From Facklamia hominis CCUG 36813 (lineage in GTDB: Bacteria; Bacillota; Bacilli; Lactobacillales; Aerococcaceae), in NCBI RefSeq assembly GCF_000301035.1, contig NZ_JH932292.1, positions 1,106,857 through 1,170,856 on the forward strand: a stretch of 64,000 nt of DNA, read 5' to 3'. Position 1 is the stretch's first letter. Each line of letters begins with the position of its first letter. Made by a program: the position numbers and the translations under genes. The notes under the pieces are model-generated. The model was not told the DNA's origin. It worked only from the letters and a program-made list of their open reading frames with translations, and ran no database searches. Of this stretch, positions 40,297 to 48,689 are shown piece after piece.

Positions 40297-41754
40297 TTAA
40301 TAGGCGCGCGCTAACCAAACAGTTGCTTTAGCCGGCTTACCTGTCACAATACATTTTTCTTTTCTTGGTAAAGCGTGTTCTCCTTGGAAGTAGTGATCAA
40401 AAGGAATGTTTCGAGTCGTAAAACCGGTCAATTCCTTTATCTTAGCTTCGCTTTCTTCAGTTCCATCCCAACCGGCCAACACCCATCCTGCCGGCTCATT
40501 GTTTTCACGCTGCTTTTCAATATGAGCTTGAAGTTGGTCTAACGTCTCAATATCCGTGTAGATATTTTCTTGATTACGTTGACGGGCCTTAGTCAATAAC
40601 CGTTCTTGCATTGCTGTCAATGAAGATTGTACCTGGTCTACCAAGTTTGCTAGATCATAGCTTTGTTTGTCAGCTTCATCACGGGCTTTCAAGACAAATT
40701 GGCCTTGTTCCAAATCCCTTGGACCGACTTCAATTCTTAAGCAAGCTCCTTTGAGTTCCCACTCATTAAATTTAAACCCAGCCGAATTATCCGAATCATC
40801 TAAGCTAGCACGAATACCCGCAGATTTTAATTCCTGTAAGAGTTCTTGCGCTTTTTCAGTTACTTCGGCCAACTTTTTCTTAGGTCCTACCGGAATAATA
40901 ATCACTTGATGGGCAGCTACTGCTGGAGGCAATACCAAGCCCTGGTCATCTGAATGGGTCATAATCATTGCCCCAATCAACCGTGTTGAAATCCCCCAAG
41001 AAGTGGTATGACAATATACATGTTCATTATCACGATTTAAGTAGCGAATATTAAAGGCCTCCGCAAATTTCGTCCCCATATAATGCGAAGTACCCGCTTG
41101 AACCGCCTTACCATCTTGCATCATCGATTCAATTGAAAAAGTTTGAACAGCTCCAGCAAAACGTTCAGAAGGCGTTTTCTCTCCCTCAAAAACAGGCATA
41201 GCTAATAATTCTTCAGATAAATCACGATAAGCAGCTAACATCTTCATGGTACGCTGTCTAGCATCTTCCTCATTCTCATGAGCAGTGTGCCCTTCTTGCC
41301 ATAAAAATTCAGAAGTTCTTAAAAACGGAAGCGTTCGTTTTTCCCAACGGAACACATTAGCCCATTGATTAATTTCATAAGGAAGATCCCGATAAGAATT
41401 AATCCAATTTGAAAAGGCATCCCCAATCATCGTTTCAGAAGTTGGACGTAGGGCCAGTCTTTCTTCCAACGCTTCACCAGCTGCCTCGGTTACCCAAGGT
41501 AATTCTGGGGCAAAACCTTCGATATGATCTTTTTCCCGTGTAAAGAAAGACTCAGGAATGAGCATTGGGAAATAAGCATTCCGAATCCCTTCAGCCTTTA
41601 ATTTCTGATTGAAACATTCTTGGATATGTTCCCAAATCTCAAAGCCATTAGGCTTAAAGATCATACAACCCCTAACTGGTGAATAATCCATTAAATCTGC
41701 TTTTTGAATTGTCTGCAAATACCACTTTGAAAAATCTTCTTTTCTTGTTACCAT
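40297..41754 (-). CDS. proS: Prolyl-tRNA synthetase, archaeal/eukaryal-like type without the insertion domain
   Basis: This 485-residue class II synthetase charges tRNA-Pro. It starts DFSKWYLQTIQKADLMDYSPVRGCMIFKPNGFEIWE, has motif 2 (NVFRWEKRTLPFLRTSEFLWQEGHTAH) and motif 3 (LIGAMIMTHSDDQGLVLPPAVAAHQV) with the anticodon domain after it. The roughly 180-residue editing insertion that common bacterial ProRS carries between motifs 2 and 3 is absent, and the protein has the extra C-terminal domain ending VWLARAY that marks the archaeal/eukaryal-like form. It is preceded by a T-box leader. GGAGGG precedes the ATG at 41754. No separate Ala-tRNA-Pro editing protein is seen in the window. Confidence 0.95.
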   Translation of the reverse strand: MVTRKEDFSKWYLQTIQKADLMDYSPVRGCMIFKPNGFEIWEHIQECFNQKLKAEGIRNAYFPMLIPESFFTREKDHIEGFAPELPWVTEAAGEALEERLALRPTSETMIGDAFSNWINSYRDLPYEINQWANVFRWEKRTLPFLRTSEFLWQEGHTAHENEEDARQRTMKMLAAYRDLSEELLAMPVFEGEKTPSERFAGAVQTFSIESMMQDGKAVQAGTSHYMGTKFAEAFNIRYLNRDNEHVYCHTTSWGISTRLIGAMIMTHSDDQGLVLPPAVAAHQVIIIPVGPKKKLAEVTEKAQELLQELKSAGIRASLDDSDNSAGFKFNEWELKGACLRIEVGPRDLEQGQFVLKARDEADKQSYDLANLVDQVQSSLTAMQERLLTKARQRNQENIYTDIETLDQLQAHIEKQRENNEPAGWVLAGWDGTEESEAKIKELTGFTTRNIPFDHYFQGEHALPRKEKCIVTGKPAKATVWLARAY

Positions 41755-41765
41755 TCTTTTCCCTC

Positions 41766-41972
41766 CAAAATAAAAAGACTGTCTTCATCCGATTAAGGAC
41801 GAAGCACAGTCTTACTCCGCGGTACCACCTTAGTTGCATAATATGCCAGCTCTTAGCGATAAAGGGGCCACCTATATAAATAACACGTATAGCAGGTTCG
41901 ATGGCAAAGAGGGGAGACACTCACATCAACTGCCTCTTGCTGACTCCATTTGACATCTACTAATCTATCCTC
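41766..41972 (-). ncRNA. T-box leader of proS
   Basis: The minus-strand leader carries the T-box sequence AAGGTGGTACCGCG at 41818-41831, followed by a terminator (arms around AGACTGTGCTTCGTCC and GGATGAAGACAGTCT, plus-strand 41776-41813) with a U-run. Upstream is a stem I region whose basal strands TAGTAG and CTGCTA pair. In it, GAA-CCT-GC (specifier CCT at 41896-41894) places a proline codon where the specifier loop should be. Uncharged tRNA-Pro binding there should stabilise the antiterminator and raise proS transcription. Confidence 0.93.
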
Positions 41973-41978
41973 GTTCTT

Positions 41979-42006
41979 ATTATAACAAGTTTAAGCAAAT
42001 GAGCAA
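41979..42006 (-). promoter_or_regulatory. proS promoter
   Basis: Minus strand: -35 TTGCTC at 42001-42006, 16-base spacer, -10 TATAAT at 41979-41984, just before the T-box leader. Confidence 0.75.
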
Positions 42007-42016
42007 GTCTGATTGT

Positions 42017-42634
42017 CTAAGGATTAATAATAGCCGTACCTGCTTCATTAAGTTCATAATTCTTCAATAGACCTATGTCTGATAAAGGCCAATAAATGAA
42101 GTCCGCTTCTCCTAGGACATCCTCTGCATTAATGAAGCCAAAAGCTCTCCCATCAAGAGAATTACGTCGATTATCTCCCATCACAAATAATTTACCTTCA
42201 GGCACAGTGGCTTGACCAGTCAATGCTTCTAAAGAAAAATCCTGTGTAAAAACGTCGCCCTTTTCTTGGAAATATTCTGTAGCCTTTTGTTTAAGATAGG
42301 GCTCCTCCATAGCTTGGCCATTAATCACTAATTGGTCATTTCGGACTTCGATCGTATCTCCGGGCATCCCAATCACCCGCTTGACATAGAGACGAGGCTT
42401 CTCACCTTGGGCAGGCATCGGTTCTGGGAAAATAACCACATCAAACCGATCAATCGAGGCCAATTTAACCATCCATAGCTTCTGTCCATCTTCGAGTGTA
42501 TGTTCCATCGAAGATCCATCTACTTGAAAAGGCTGTGCTACCCAATGATAAATTGCAAAGATTACTCCCATCCAAAGAACGAGATAAACTATCCAGGATA
42601 AAAGTTCTCTAAAAAATCCACTTGCCTTACTCAT
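42017..42634 (-). CDS. lepB: Signal peptidase I
   Basis: Membrane serine protease that removes signal peptides of secreted proteins. The 205-residue protein has one N-terminal membrane segment (ELLSWIVYLVLWMGVIFAIYHW), the catalytic Ser in DGSSMEHTL (about residue 42), the catalytic Lys in YVKRVIGMPGD (about residue 84) and the later boxes FVMGDNRRNSLDGRAFGFI. Gly and Pro after the TM and the single TM agree with the P-type enzymes of Gram-positive bacteria. It is divergent from the sortase gene and probably a single-gene unit. Confidence 0.96.
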   Translation of the reverse strand: MSKASGFFRELLSWIVYLVLWMGVIFAIYHWVAQPFQVDGSSMEHTLEDGQKLWMVKLASIDRFDVVIFPEPMPAQGEKPRLYVKRVIGMPGDTIEVRNDQLVINGQAMEEPYLKQKATEYFQEKGDVFTQDFSLEALTGQATVPEGKLFVMGDNRRNSLDGRAFGFINAEDVLGEADFIYWPLSDIGLLKNYELNEAGTAIINP

Positions 42635-42784
42635 ACCGTCCTCCTGACTCTAACCACCTATAATAAAATCATTTAGTCTAATCATACCGCTTTATAGTTT
42701 GAGAATCCAGTGAAAAATATGTGAAGACTTTATTCTAAATATCGGAAATTTACATAGATGCCGCTTTTATTTTAAAAAAGATGT

Positions 42785-42790
42785 TATAAT
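42785..42790 (+). promoter_or_regulatory. -10 element of the sortase gene
   Basis: TATAAT about 39 bases before the ATG at 42829; a GGAGG ribosome site follows at 42819-42823. The -35 match is poor. Confidence 0.45.
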
Positions 42791-42828
42791 AGTCCTAAGA
42801 AAACAAAAAAGAATAACGGAGGTATCTA

Positions 42829-43590
42829 ATGAAAAAACAAGCTCCTCTAGCTAACCGACAATCACGCCGCTATCGTCATAAAAAGAAAAAAAGATTCTCA
42901 TTCACGACCTTTATCGGAGTGCTTTTAATTCTTTTTGCCCTAGCCCTACTATCACTCAACCCGATTAAAAACTACCTCATTGCCAAGAACTCACAAGCGA
43001 TCACGGCTTCCAGTTTAACGCGGGAACAAATTTTAGCTAATCAACAAAAAGATGTTACTTTCGACATCAATGAAGTCAGAGCTATCGATCCCATTGAAGT
43101 CATCACATCCGGAGTAAACCCTAAAAAACTCCCGGTCATTGGCGGTATTGCGATTCCTGATTTAAAGATTAATTTGCCCATTAATAAAGGAACAACCAAT
43201 GCTGGTATGTATTATGGAGCCGGAACCCTAAGACCCGATCAAGTAATGGGACAGTCCAACTATATTTTATCAAGTCACCACTCCGTTAAACCAAACCTTC
43301 TATTCGCCCCGTTAATGCACGCCAAGGAAGGTCAATTAATCTATTTGACTGACTTAGATAAAATCTATGTCTACCAAACATACAACGTCATGACGGTTCA
43401 TAAAACAACCACCGAAGTTCTTAACCCAACGAGTGAACCGATTGTCACTTTGATTACTTGTGATAGTCCCGACCTCACTGCTAACCGAGTAATCGTTCAA
43501 GGCAAGCTCATCAAAACCGTCGATATTAAAGACGCTGATGATGCAATGGTTAAAGCTTTTGATATGGATCAAACAATCTTTAAAGATTAA
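42829..43590 (+). CDS. srtA: Class A sortase
   Basis: A 253-residue membrane-anchored transpeptidase that should attach LPXTG proteins to the wall. The N-terminus is strongly basic (RRYRHKKKKR) and followed by one membrane segment (FIGVLLILFALALLSL, residues 30-45). The catalytic triad is visible: His in ILSSHHSVK, Cys in VTLITCDSP and Arg in TANRVIVQG. The beta-barrel start IGGIAIPDLKINLPI is typical of class A. No LPXTG substrate gene lies in this window, which fits a housekeeping sortase. A strong terminator follows. Confidence 0.93.
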   Translation: MKKQAPLANRQSRRYRHKKKKRFSFTTFIGVLLILFALALLSLNPIKNYLIAKNSQAITASSLTREQILANQQKDVTFDINEVRAIDPIEVITSGVNPKKLPVIGGIAIPDLKINLPINKGTTNAGMYYGAGTLRPDQVMGQSNYILSSHHSVKPNLLFAPLMHAKEGQLIYLTDLDKIYVYQTYNVMTVHKTTTEVLNPTSEPIVTLITCDSPDLTANRVIVQGKLIKTVDIKDADDAMVKAFDMDQTIFKD

Positions 43591-43603
43591 TCGTTAGTAA
43601 AAC

Positions 43604-43629
43604 AAAAAGAGCCTTTCGAGGCTCTTTTT
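43604..43629. terminator. Bidirectional terminator between the sortase gene and the LURP-one-like gene
   Basis: Perfect 10-bp arms AAAAAGAGCC and GGCTCTTTTT with a 6-base loop. Confidence 0.9.
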
Positions 43630-43634
43630 TATAC

Positions 43635-44129
43635 TTACTTCGAAGTTTTCAAACTGTCATTATCCATCACCATATCGATAGCTAGGATAACCGCTACCAC
43701 AATAACAGGATCTAGTTCCTGATTTAAAATTGTCATTTCAAAGGTATCCGACCAAGCTAAAAACTGTTTATGAATCTTAGCTAAATCATTCCCCTTACGA
43801 TCCTTCAAACGATAATCATGCTGCCAGAGATCCCCTTGCAGACGCCAATTCAATCGACTAATTTGATATTTTGGACGAAATAGCGACCATGTTTTCTTGA
43901 CGGAGCAAAGATAACGCCCTTCGTAATAGACCTTCAATGTTGGAAAAATACTCAGAAGTTGCTGCTTCACGCTCACCAAAGGCTTACCACTTTTAACATC
44001 TATAATTTTCATCGACCGACCGATGGAAAACCACTTACTCTTAACGTGATAGACAGGCTTCTTCTGACGATCATAAACATCAAAATCTTCTTTTAAAGAT
44101 AAGACTTTTTGCTTTACATATAGTTTCAC
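43635..44129 (-). CDS. LURP-one-related/YxjI-type (tubby C-terminal-like) protein
   Basis: A 164-residue protein, GTG start with CAGGAGG upstream. It shows the pattern of bacterial LURP-one-related proteins: KLYVKQKVLSLKEDFDVYDRQKKPVYHVKSKWFSIGRSMKIID, then repeated beta-strand segments (LVSVKQQLLSIFPTLKVYYEG, YRLKDRKGNDLAKIHKQFL) and a hydrophobic C-terminal helix (PVIVVAVILAIDMVM), in which the acidic residue lies inside the barrel in solved tubby-like folds. The fold is related to phospholipid scramblases, but the bacterial role is unknown. Single gene. Confidence 0.82.
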   Translation of the reverse strand: MKLYVKQKVLSLKEDFDVYDRQKKPVYHVKSKWFSIGRSMKIIDVKSGKPLVSVKQQLLSIFPTLKVYYEGRYLCSVKKTWSLFRPKYQISRLNWRLQGDLWQHDYRLKDRKGNDLAKIHKQFLAWSDTFEMTILNQELDPVIVVAVILAIDMVMDNDSLKTSK

Positions 44130-44264
44130 TCTGTTTCCTCCTGTTTAAATCTGGAGCCAATAGGTCAAGTAGCCAAGCTCTAGTTCCTCAAATCAATTTA
44201 TTTTCTGTTCTAATAGAATAAGTGTTCCCAGTATACCAAAATCTTACTCTAAAGCCAAAATAAA

Positions 44265-44283
44265 AGAGGGTCAAAGACCCTCT
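44265..44283 (-). terminator. Terminator of the Ser/Thr-rich secreted protein gene
   Basis: Arms AGAGGGTC (44265-44272) and GACCCTCT (44276-44283), 3-base loop; the minus strand continues TTTTATTTTGG. It starts 10 bases after the stop codon. Confidence 0.85.
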
Positions 44284-44292
44284 CTCAATCTT

Positions 44293-45426
44293 CTAATTAT
44301 TAAACGAAATATGAACGTGATCAAAGTGGTTTTGTGTAATTGATCCACGATCTTCCATCGGTTGCCATTGTCCATTAGTCCATGGTCCGTAAATACGTTG
44401 CTTCCAGATCACATAACTAATATTAGCACTTCCCATATTATTAATCGCTTCTTGAGCGATTTGATCACCTAATTCTGATGATACTGGTACCATCACATCA
44501 ATCGCTAATCCTTTACCATGATCTCCTGGATCGCCAGGACGATAAGAACCGACTGTCAAACCGTAAGTATTGATAATATAGTCACGATATGCTGCTGTAG
44601 ACGGTTGATCCATTCCATTAGCTGAATTCATGACAGGTGCTTGAGTTGTTGTCGTTGGTTCAACCGCTTGGGTCGTCGTTGTTGCTTCAACCAATAACTG
44701 AGTCGTTGTAGTCGACTCTACTGGGGCTTGGGTTGTTGTCGTTGACTCTTGACTAGTTGTAGTCATCGCCGCTGTCGTGGTTTTTGGCTCCTGTGCTTGA
44801 ACTTGAACCGGTTCTTGCGTCGTAGTTAACTCGTTAACCACAACACTTGTTGTAGTTGGTTCAACCACTTGAGAAGTCGTAGTTACTTCTTGTGAAGTCG
44901 TGATCACTTCTTGACGCGTCGTTGCAAGTTCGGTAGTCTTTACCGGCTCAACAGTAGTTGTACTTGAAGTTTTTGTATCCGAAGATTGAAACTCCTCTGC
45001 CTTAACGGCATTCAACAGTACATTAGAAGAAGCGTTTGTTTTAGGCTCTAAAACACGACTACTTTCATCCGCTTTTTCTTTCTCAGGAACTCTATCAAAA
45101 TCCGATGTTTTTTCAGAGGTACTTTCCTCTACAAGTTCCACCGTTACCTTTTTAATTGGGGTAATATTGACTGACCCCTTGGAAGATACTGCAGATTCCT
45201 TTGCCGCTTCTTCCGTGAACATTTCTTTACTCTCATGAGAGATCTCAGTCGTGCTCGAAGAGGATTCTAAAGCTGATGTCATCTCTTGCGCTTGAGGTAC
45301 TTCGTTGAAACTAGATAAAATCGCATTAGAAGAGTCAATCACCCAATCATGCGCAGCAACCAACGCTGTAGGTACTGACAAGAGTAGTACTCCTGACACC
45401 AAGTAAGCTTTCTTTCTAAAATTCAT
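44293..45426 (-). CDS. Secreted protein with Ser/Thr-rich stalk and ARB-07466-like C-terminal domain
   Basis: A 377-residue exported protein. Signal peptide over residues 1-26. Residues 40-275 are a low-complexity stalk; its later part (from about residue 150) is built of repeats of TTTTQ/TTTSQ with Gln, Pro, Val and Glu (for example STTTTQAPVES, EATTTTQAVEP). The last 105 residues form a compact domain with GDPGDHGKGLAIDVMVP, YVIWKQRIYGPW and NHFDHVHISF, where the His and Asp residues match the ARB-07466/M15-like peptidase-type domain found at the end of many wall-associated actinobacterial and Lactobacillales proteins. No LPXTG or LysM is present. The ATG at 45426 is preferred to a GTG four codons earlier. 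Likely a wall-acting peptidase or binding protein. Confidence 0.78.
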   Translation of the reverse strand: MNFRKKAYLVSGVLLLSVPTALVAAHDWVIDSSNAILSSFNEVPQAQEMTSALESSSSTTEISHESKEMFTEEAAKESAVSSKGSVNITPIKKVTVELVEESTSEKTSDFDRVPEKEKADESSRVLEPKTNASSNVLLNAVKAEEFQSSDTKTSSTTTVEPVKTTELATTRQEVITTSQEVTTTSQVVEPTTTSVVVNELTTTQEPVQVQAQEPKTTTAAMTTTSQESTTTTQAPVESTTTTQLLVEATTTTQAVEPTTTTQAPVMNSANGMDQPSTAAYRDYIINTYGLTVGSYRPGDPGDHGKGLAIDVMVPVSSELGDQIAQEAINNMGSANISYVIWKQRIYGPWTNGQWQPMEDRGSITQNHFDHVHISFNN

Positions 45427-45617
45427 TATATATGTCACTCTTTCTTTATTTTTTTAACTGAAATTTTCTTAGATTCATCATATAGCTTTCCCAACTTAAT
45501 CACAATAGATTTATCAAGGCTTAAACAGATTGTAGTATGCCTGTTACACTATTGTCATAATCAAAAATCAAGAACCTTTTTCTTATATTATTTTTAAGAA
45601 ATCGCTTTATTTTTTAC

Positions 45618-45645
45618 TTGCGAGAGCTTATTTTTGAGCTATAAT
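45618..45645 (+). promoter_or_regulatory. Promoter of the C69 dipeptidase gene
   Basis: -35 TTGCGA at 45618-45623, 16-base spacer, -10 TATAAT at 45640-45645. It shows that the ATG at 45634 lies upstream of the transcript and cannot be used. The region 45427-45617 holds nothing else I can identify. Confidence 0.7.
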
Positions 45646-45678
45646 AGAATCAATCCATTAGAAAAGAGGACTACAAAT

Positions 45679-47157
45679 ATGGCTTGTACAACAATTTTAG
45701 TTGGAAAAAACGTTTCATATGATGGCTCAACACTGGTTGCACGTAATGAGGATTCTCCTTCAGGTGAATATACCCCTAAAAAGTTCATCGTCGTTCACCC
45801 TGAAGATCAACCTAAGACTTATCAATCAGTCATTTCAAAAGTTAAAATTCCCCTCCCAGAAAATCCTTTACGTTATACTGCAATGCCAGACGGATTAAGT
45901 GATAAAGGTATCTGGGCAGCATGTGGTATTAATGAAGAAAATATCGCCATGACCGCTACCGAGACCTTAACAAGTAATGAACGGGTTCTTGGAGCAGATC
46001 CGCTTGTGAAGTACCAAAAAGCCAGCAAGGATCACGCAGAGATTATTGGTGGTATCGGAGAGGAAGATATGGTGACTCTCGTCTTACCTTATATTCACTC
46101 TGCCCGCGAAGGTGTTGAACGATTAGGTCAATTATTAACCGAATATGGGACTTATGAAATGAATGGAATTGCCTTCCAAGATGTTCATGAAATTTGGTGG
46201 CTTGAAACGATCGGTGGCCATCACTGGATCGCTAAGCGTGTACCAGATGATGCCTACGTGGTCATGCCAAACCAATTAGGAATCGATGCTTTTGATTTAG
46301 ATGACGCCTTTGGTGCTCAGGAAAATCATCTTTGTTCAAATGATTTAAGAGAATTTATTATAGACAATCATCTTGATCTCAGCCTCAATGGTCAGTTAAA
46401 TCCTCGCGACGCGTTTGGCTCTCATTCGGATTCCGATCATATTTATAACACTCCTCGTGCATGGATCATTCAAAAATTCTTTAATCCGACTAGCTCAACT
46501 TGGACAGGTTGCCGTGCAGATTATAGTCCCATTTCCGACAATATCCCCTGGTCCCGTCAGCCCGAACGTAAAATAACGATTGAAGATATTAAATACACAC
46601 TATCTCATCATTATCAAGGGACACCTTATGATCCATACGCTAAAGGAAATACTTCCTCCCCTTATCGTCCAATCGGGATTAATCGGAATAACTTCTTAGG
46701 AGTGACACAAATTCGTCCTTATAAAGATGAGGCAATCCAATCAATCGAATGGCTTGCTTTAGGGTCTAACGTCTTCAATGCGCTTATTCCATTTTATACA
46801 AACATTGAAAAGACCCCTGATTATCTAGCCAATATCAGCCAACGTGTTACCGCTGATAATTTCTACTGGGTAAATCGGATAATTGCAGCTCTTGCAGACG
46901 CTCATTTCGATGCTTGTATACCTGAAATTGGACGCTACCAAGAAAAACTTCAAGCCAAAGGACACGCTTTAATTACAAAAACGGATCAAGCCTATCAAGA
47001 AAAACCTCTCGTTGGAAATGCGCTTATCAAACTTCTTGAAGAAGCCAACCAATCTATGGCTGATATGGCTCAAGCCGATACGGATCAACTGCTTGCAAGA
47101 ATTTTATATTTAGCAAGCAATGGCATGAAAAATGGTTTTTCGTTGTCAGATAATTAA
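45679..47157 (+). CDS. C69 family dipeptidase (PepD type)
   Basis: A 492-residue cytoplasmic Ntn-hydrolase that cleaves a broad range of dipeptides. The N-terminus MACTTILVGKNVSYDGSTLVARNEDS has the Cys that becomes the nucleophile after removal of the first residues, and the conserved GSTLVARNED. Further blocks are AMTATETLTSN, GIAFQDVHEIWWLETIGGHHWIAKRVPDD and YSPISDNIPWSRQPERKI. The start at 45679 is chosen for AAGAGGA upstream and because the earlier frame starts before the promoter. It is followed by a perfect terminator. In lactic acid bacteria PepD-type enzymes finish peptide use after oligopeptidases. Confidence 0.92.
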   Translation: MACTTILVGKNVSYDGSTLVARNEDSPSGEYTPKKFIVVHPEDQPKTYQSVISKVKIPLPENPLRYTAMPDGLSDKGIWAACGINEENIAMTATETLTSNERVLGADPLVKYQKASKDHAEIIGGIGEEDMVTLVLPYIHSAREGVERLGQLLTEYGTYEMNGIAFQDVHEIWWLETIGGHHWIAKRVPDDAYVVMPNQLGIDAFDLDDAFGAQENHLCSNDLREFIIDNHLDLSLNGQLNPRDAFGSHSDSDHIYNTPRAWIIQKFFNPTSSTWTGCRADYSPISDNIPWSRQPERKITIEDIKYTLSHHYQGTPYDPYAKGNTSSPYRPIGINRNNFLGVTQIRPYKDEAIQSIEWLALGSNVFNALIPFYTNIEKTPDYLANISQRVTADNFYWVNRIIAALADAHFDACIPEIGRYQEKLQAKGHALITKTDQAYQEKPLVGNALIKLLEEANQSMADMAQADTDQLLARILYLASNGMKNGFSLSDN

Positions 47158-47167
47158 TTTCATCCAT

Positions 47168-47204
47168 AAAGGACTGCCTATTGTCTTTCGACAGGCAGTC
47201 CTTT
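47168..47204 (+). terminator. Terminator of the dipeptidase gene
   Basis: 12-bp arms AAAGGACTGCCT and AGGCAGTCCTTT with an inner TGTC/GACA helix and a TTTTATG tail. Confidence 0.88.
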
Positions 47205-47245
47205 TATGCTACACTATGATAACTAACAAGCTAAGGAGTATGTTT

Positions 47246-47896
47246 ATGCTTAAAGAGTTTTTGACAATTCGAGAAGGACAATCCAGTCAAAGTATCATCA
47301 AAAAGTCTTGTTTTATTTGTCATATTAAAACAACACTCTCCGTTGACGAAGCGAACCACTTTATTCGCGAAATAAAAAAGACCTACCCACAGTGCACGAA
47401 TGCCTCTGCCTATATCGTTGGAGATAGTGGTGAAAACCAACGTGCTAGGGATAATGGCGAACCCTCTAACTCTGCAGGTCTGCCAATTTTAGAAGCACTA
47501 AAACTCTATCCAATTACCAACACAACAGCCGTTGTCTCTCGGGTTTTTGGAGGGCAACTATTAGGAATTCCGGGATTAAAACGAGCTTATGGTGGAGCTG
47601 TCAAAAAGGCCGTCGAAGAACTCGGTCTTGTCCAACAACGACTGCAAACAGGTATCCAAGTAAACTTGCCCTACCATTTTATTAATCAAGTAGAATATGA
47701 ACTAAAAAATCAGAATTGGATTCATACTGAAGAAATTACCTACCAAGCCAATGTTCAAATACTCTGCTTCGTCGATCAAAAAAATAAGGACAAGTTTGTT
47801 CAATACTTTAAAGATTTAACGTTAGGGCAGGTTACTTTCTTAGAAACTAAAGAACGTTACATTGCCTATCCAGTGAGCTCCTTAGACTATTTGTGA
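47246..47896 (+). CDS. YigZ/IMPACT family protein
   Basis: A 216-residue protein with the UPF0029/IMPACT N-terminal domain: KKSCFICHI, AYIVGDSGENQRARDNGEPSNSAGLPILEAL, then AVVSRVFGGQLLGIPGLKRAYGGAVKKAVEEL (normally the VRYFGGxxLGxGGLxRAYxxA motif, here slightly altered), and a C-terminal DUF1949-type domain. Function in bacteria is not settled; it may act on translation or nucleic acids. The start at 47246 (MLKEF) is chosen because AAGGAG lies 7 bases before it. It converges on rlmH and overlaps its last 10 bases. Confidence 0.88.
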   Translation: MLKEFLTIREGQSSQSIIKKSCFICHIKTTLSVDEANHFIREIKKTYPQCTNASAYIVGDSGENQRARDNGEPSNSAGLPILEALKLYPITNTTAVVSRVFGGQLLGIPGLKRAYGGAVKKAVEELGLVQQRLQTGIQVNLPYHFINQVEYELKNQNWIHTEEITYQANVQILCFVDQKNKDKFVQYFKDLTLGQVTFLETKERYIAYPVSSLDYL

Positions 47897-48369
47897 TAAG
47901 GCTGATGATTGACAATTCGGTAAGCTCGGTAAATTTGCTCTAACAAAACTAATCGCATCAATTGATGAGGTAAAGTTATTCGCCCAAATGAAACCCGCCA
48001 GTCCGCTTTCCTCTTCAAACTTTCCGCAAGCCCCAGTGACCCTCCAATCAAAAAACATAACTTAGACTGACCATAAGTTGCGTAATTTTCAATCTTGCTG
48101 GCTAACTCTTCTGAACTAATTAAATCTCCTTCAATTGCCAAAACAATCACTGTATGCTGATTAGAAATATAGTGATTAATTCGACTGGCTTCTACTTCTA
48201 ATAGTTGGTCTATCTCTTTTTGACTCATCGACTCTGCAGTTGCTTCATCAGCAACCTCGTGGATTCGAACCTTCGCATAAGCCTGTAAACGCTTAAGGTA
48301 CTCTTGAATTCCCTTATTGAGGTATTTTTCCTTAATCTTCCCTACAGCCACAATATCAATTTGCATCAT
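47887..48369 (-). CDS. rlmH: 23S rRNA pseudouridine-1915 N3-methyltransferase RlmH
   Basis: RlmH methylates a pseudouridine in helix 69 of 23S rRNA on the 70S ribosome. The 160-residue SPOUT-fold protein begins MQIDIVAVGKIKEKYL and has AIEGDLISSEELA, the trefoil-knot AdoMet site FLIGGSLGL, and the conserved C-terminus LPHQLMRLVLLEQIYRAYRIVNHQPYHK. The start could be the ATG at 48369 or the next codon at 48366. The gene usually lies near htrA and the wal operon in this order, as here. It ends inside the last codons of yigZ. Confidence 0.97.
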   Translation of the reverse strand: MMQIDIVAVGKIKEKYLNKGIQEYLKRLQAYAKVRIHEVADEATAESMSQKEIDQLLEVEASRINHYISNQHTVIVLAIEGDLISSEELASKIENYATYGQSKLCFLIGGSLGLAESLKRKADWRVSFGRITLPHQLMRLVLLEQIYRAYRIVNHQPYHK

Positions 48370-48689
48370 ATATAATACACCCCTTTTCTTGCACTTAAAG
48401 TCATCTTACCACAAGGACCATGACTAAATTAAATGCAATTCAAACAACAAAAACCGACTTTTTCCATATTCGCAATTTGATAAAAACTTTCAATGTAGAT
48501 AACATATATAGAATAACATTTAAAAGCAGGGTATTAAAATATCAAAACGTTCAATTTTCTTTAGAAATATATCTGCCCAAATATAAAAAAAGATAAAGGG
48601 AGGGACTACACATCGATAGTCCTTCCCTCAAATTATAATCTGTCATATTTGAATGATCCATCAATCTATTTTAACTTTATAATAATCAG
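48370..48689. other. Intergenic region between htrA and rlmH
   Basis: A 320-base gap holding the htrA terminator at 48597-48628 and, by position, the rlmH promoter. It is AT-rich with no open frame and no cluster of DnaA boxes that I can see, so I do not call it a replication origin. Confidence 0.6.
48597..48628 (-). terminator. Terminator of htrA (end of the wal operon)
   Basis: Arms at 48597-48608 and 48617-48628 (AGGGAGGGACTA and partner, one G-U) with an 8-base loop; on the minus strand TTTATCTTTTTTT follows. Confidence 0.85.

Noticed and set aside
44640-44930. Repeat array in the Ser/Thr-rich gene as a CRISPR-like array
   Set aside because: The repeats are codon-based (ACA/ACG Thr runs) inside an open frame, without constant spacers.
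45510-45560. Possible WalR box (TGTAAC-N5-TACTAC) upstream of the Ser/Thr-rich secreted protein
   Set aside because: Only the first half-site fits; the second has two mismatches and no good promoter is in register.
48370-48689. Replication origin near rlmH and htrA
   Set aside because: In some relatives these genes lie near oriC, but no cluster of DnaA boxes, dnaA or parB gene is seen here.
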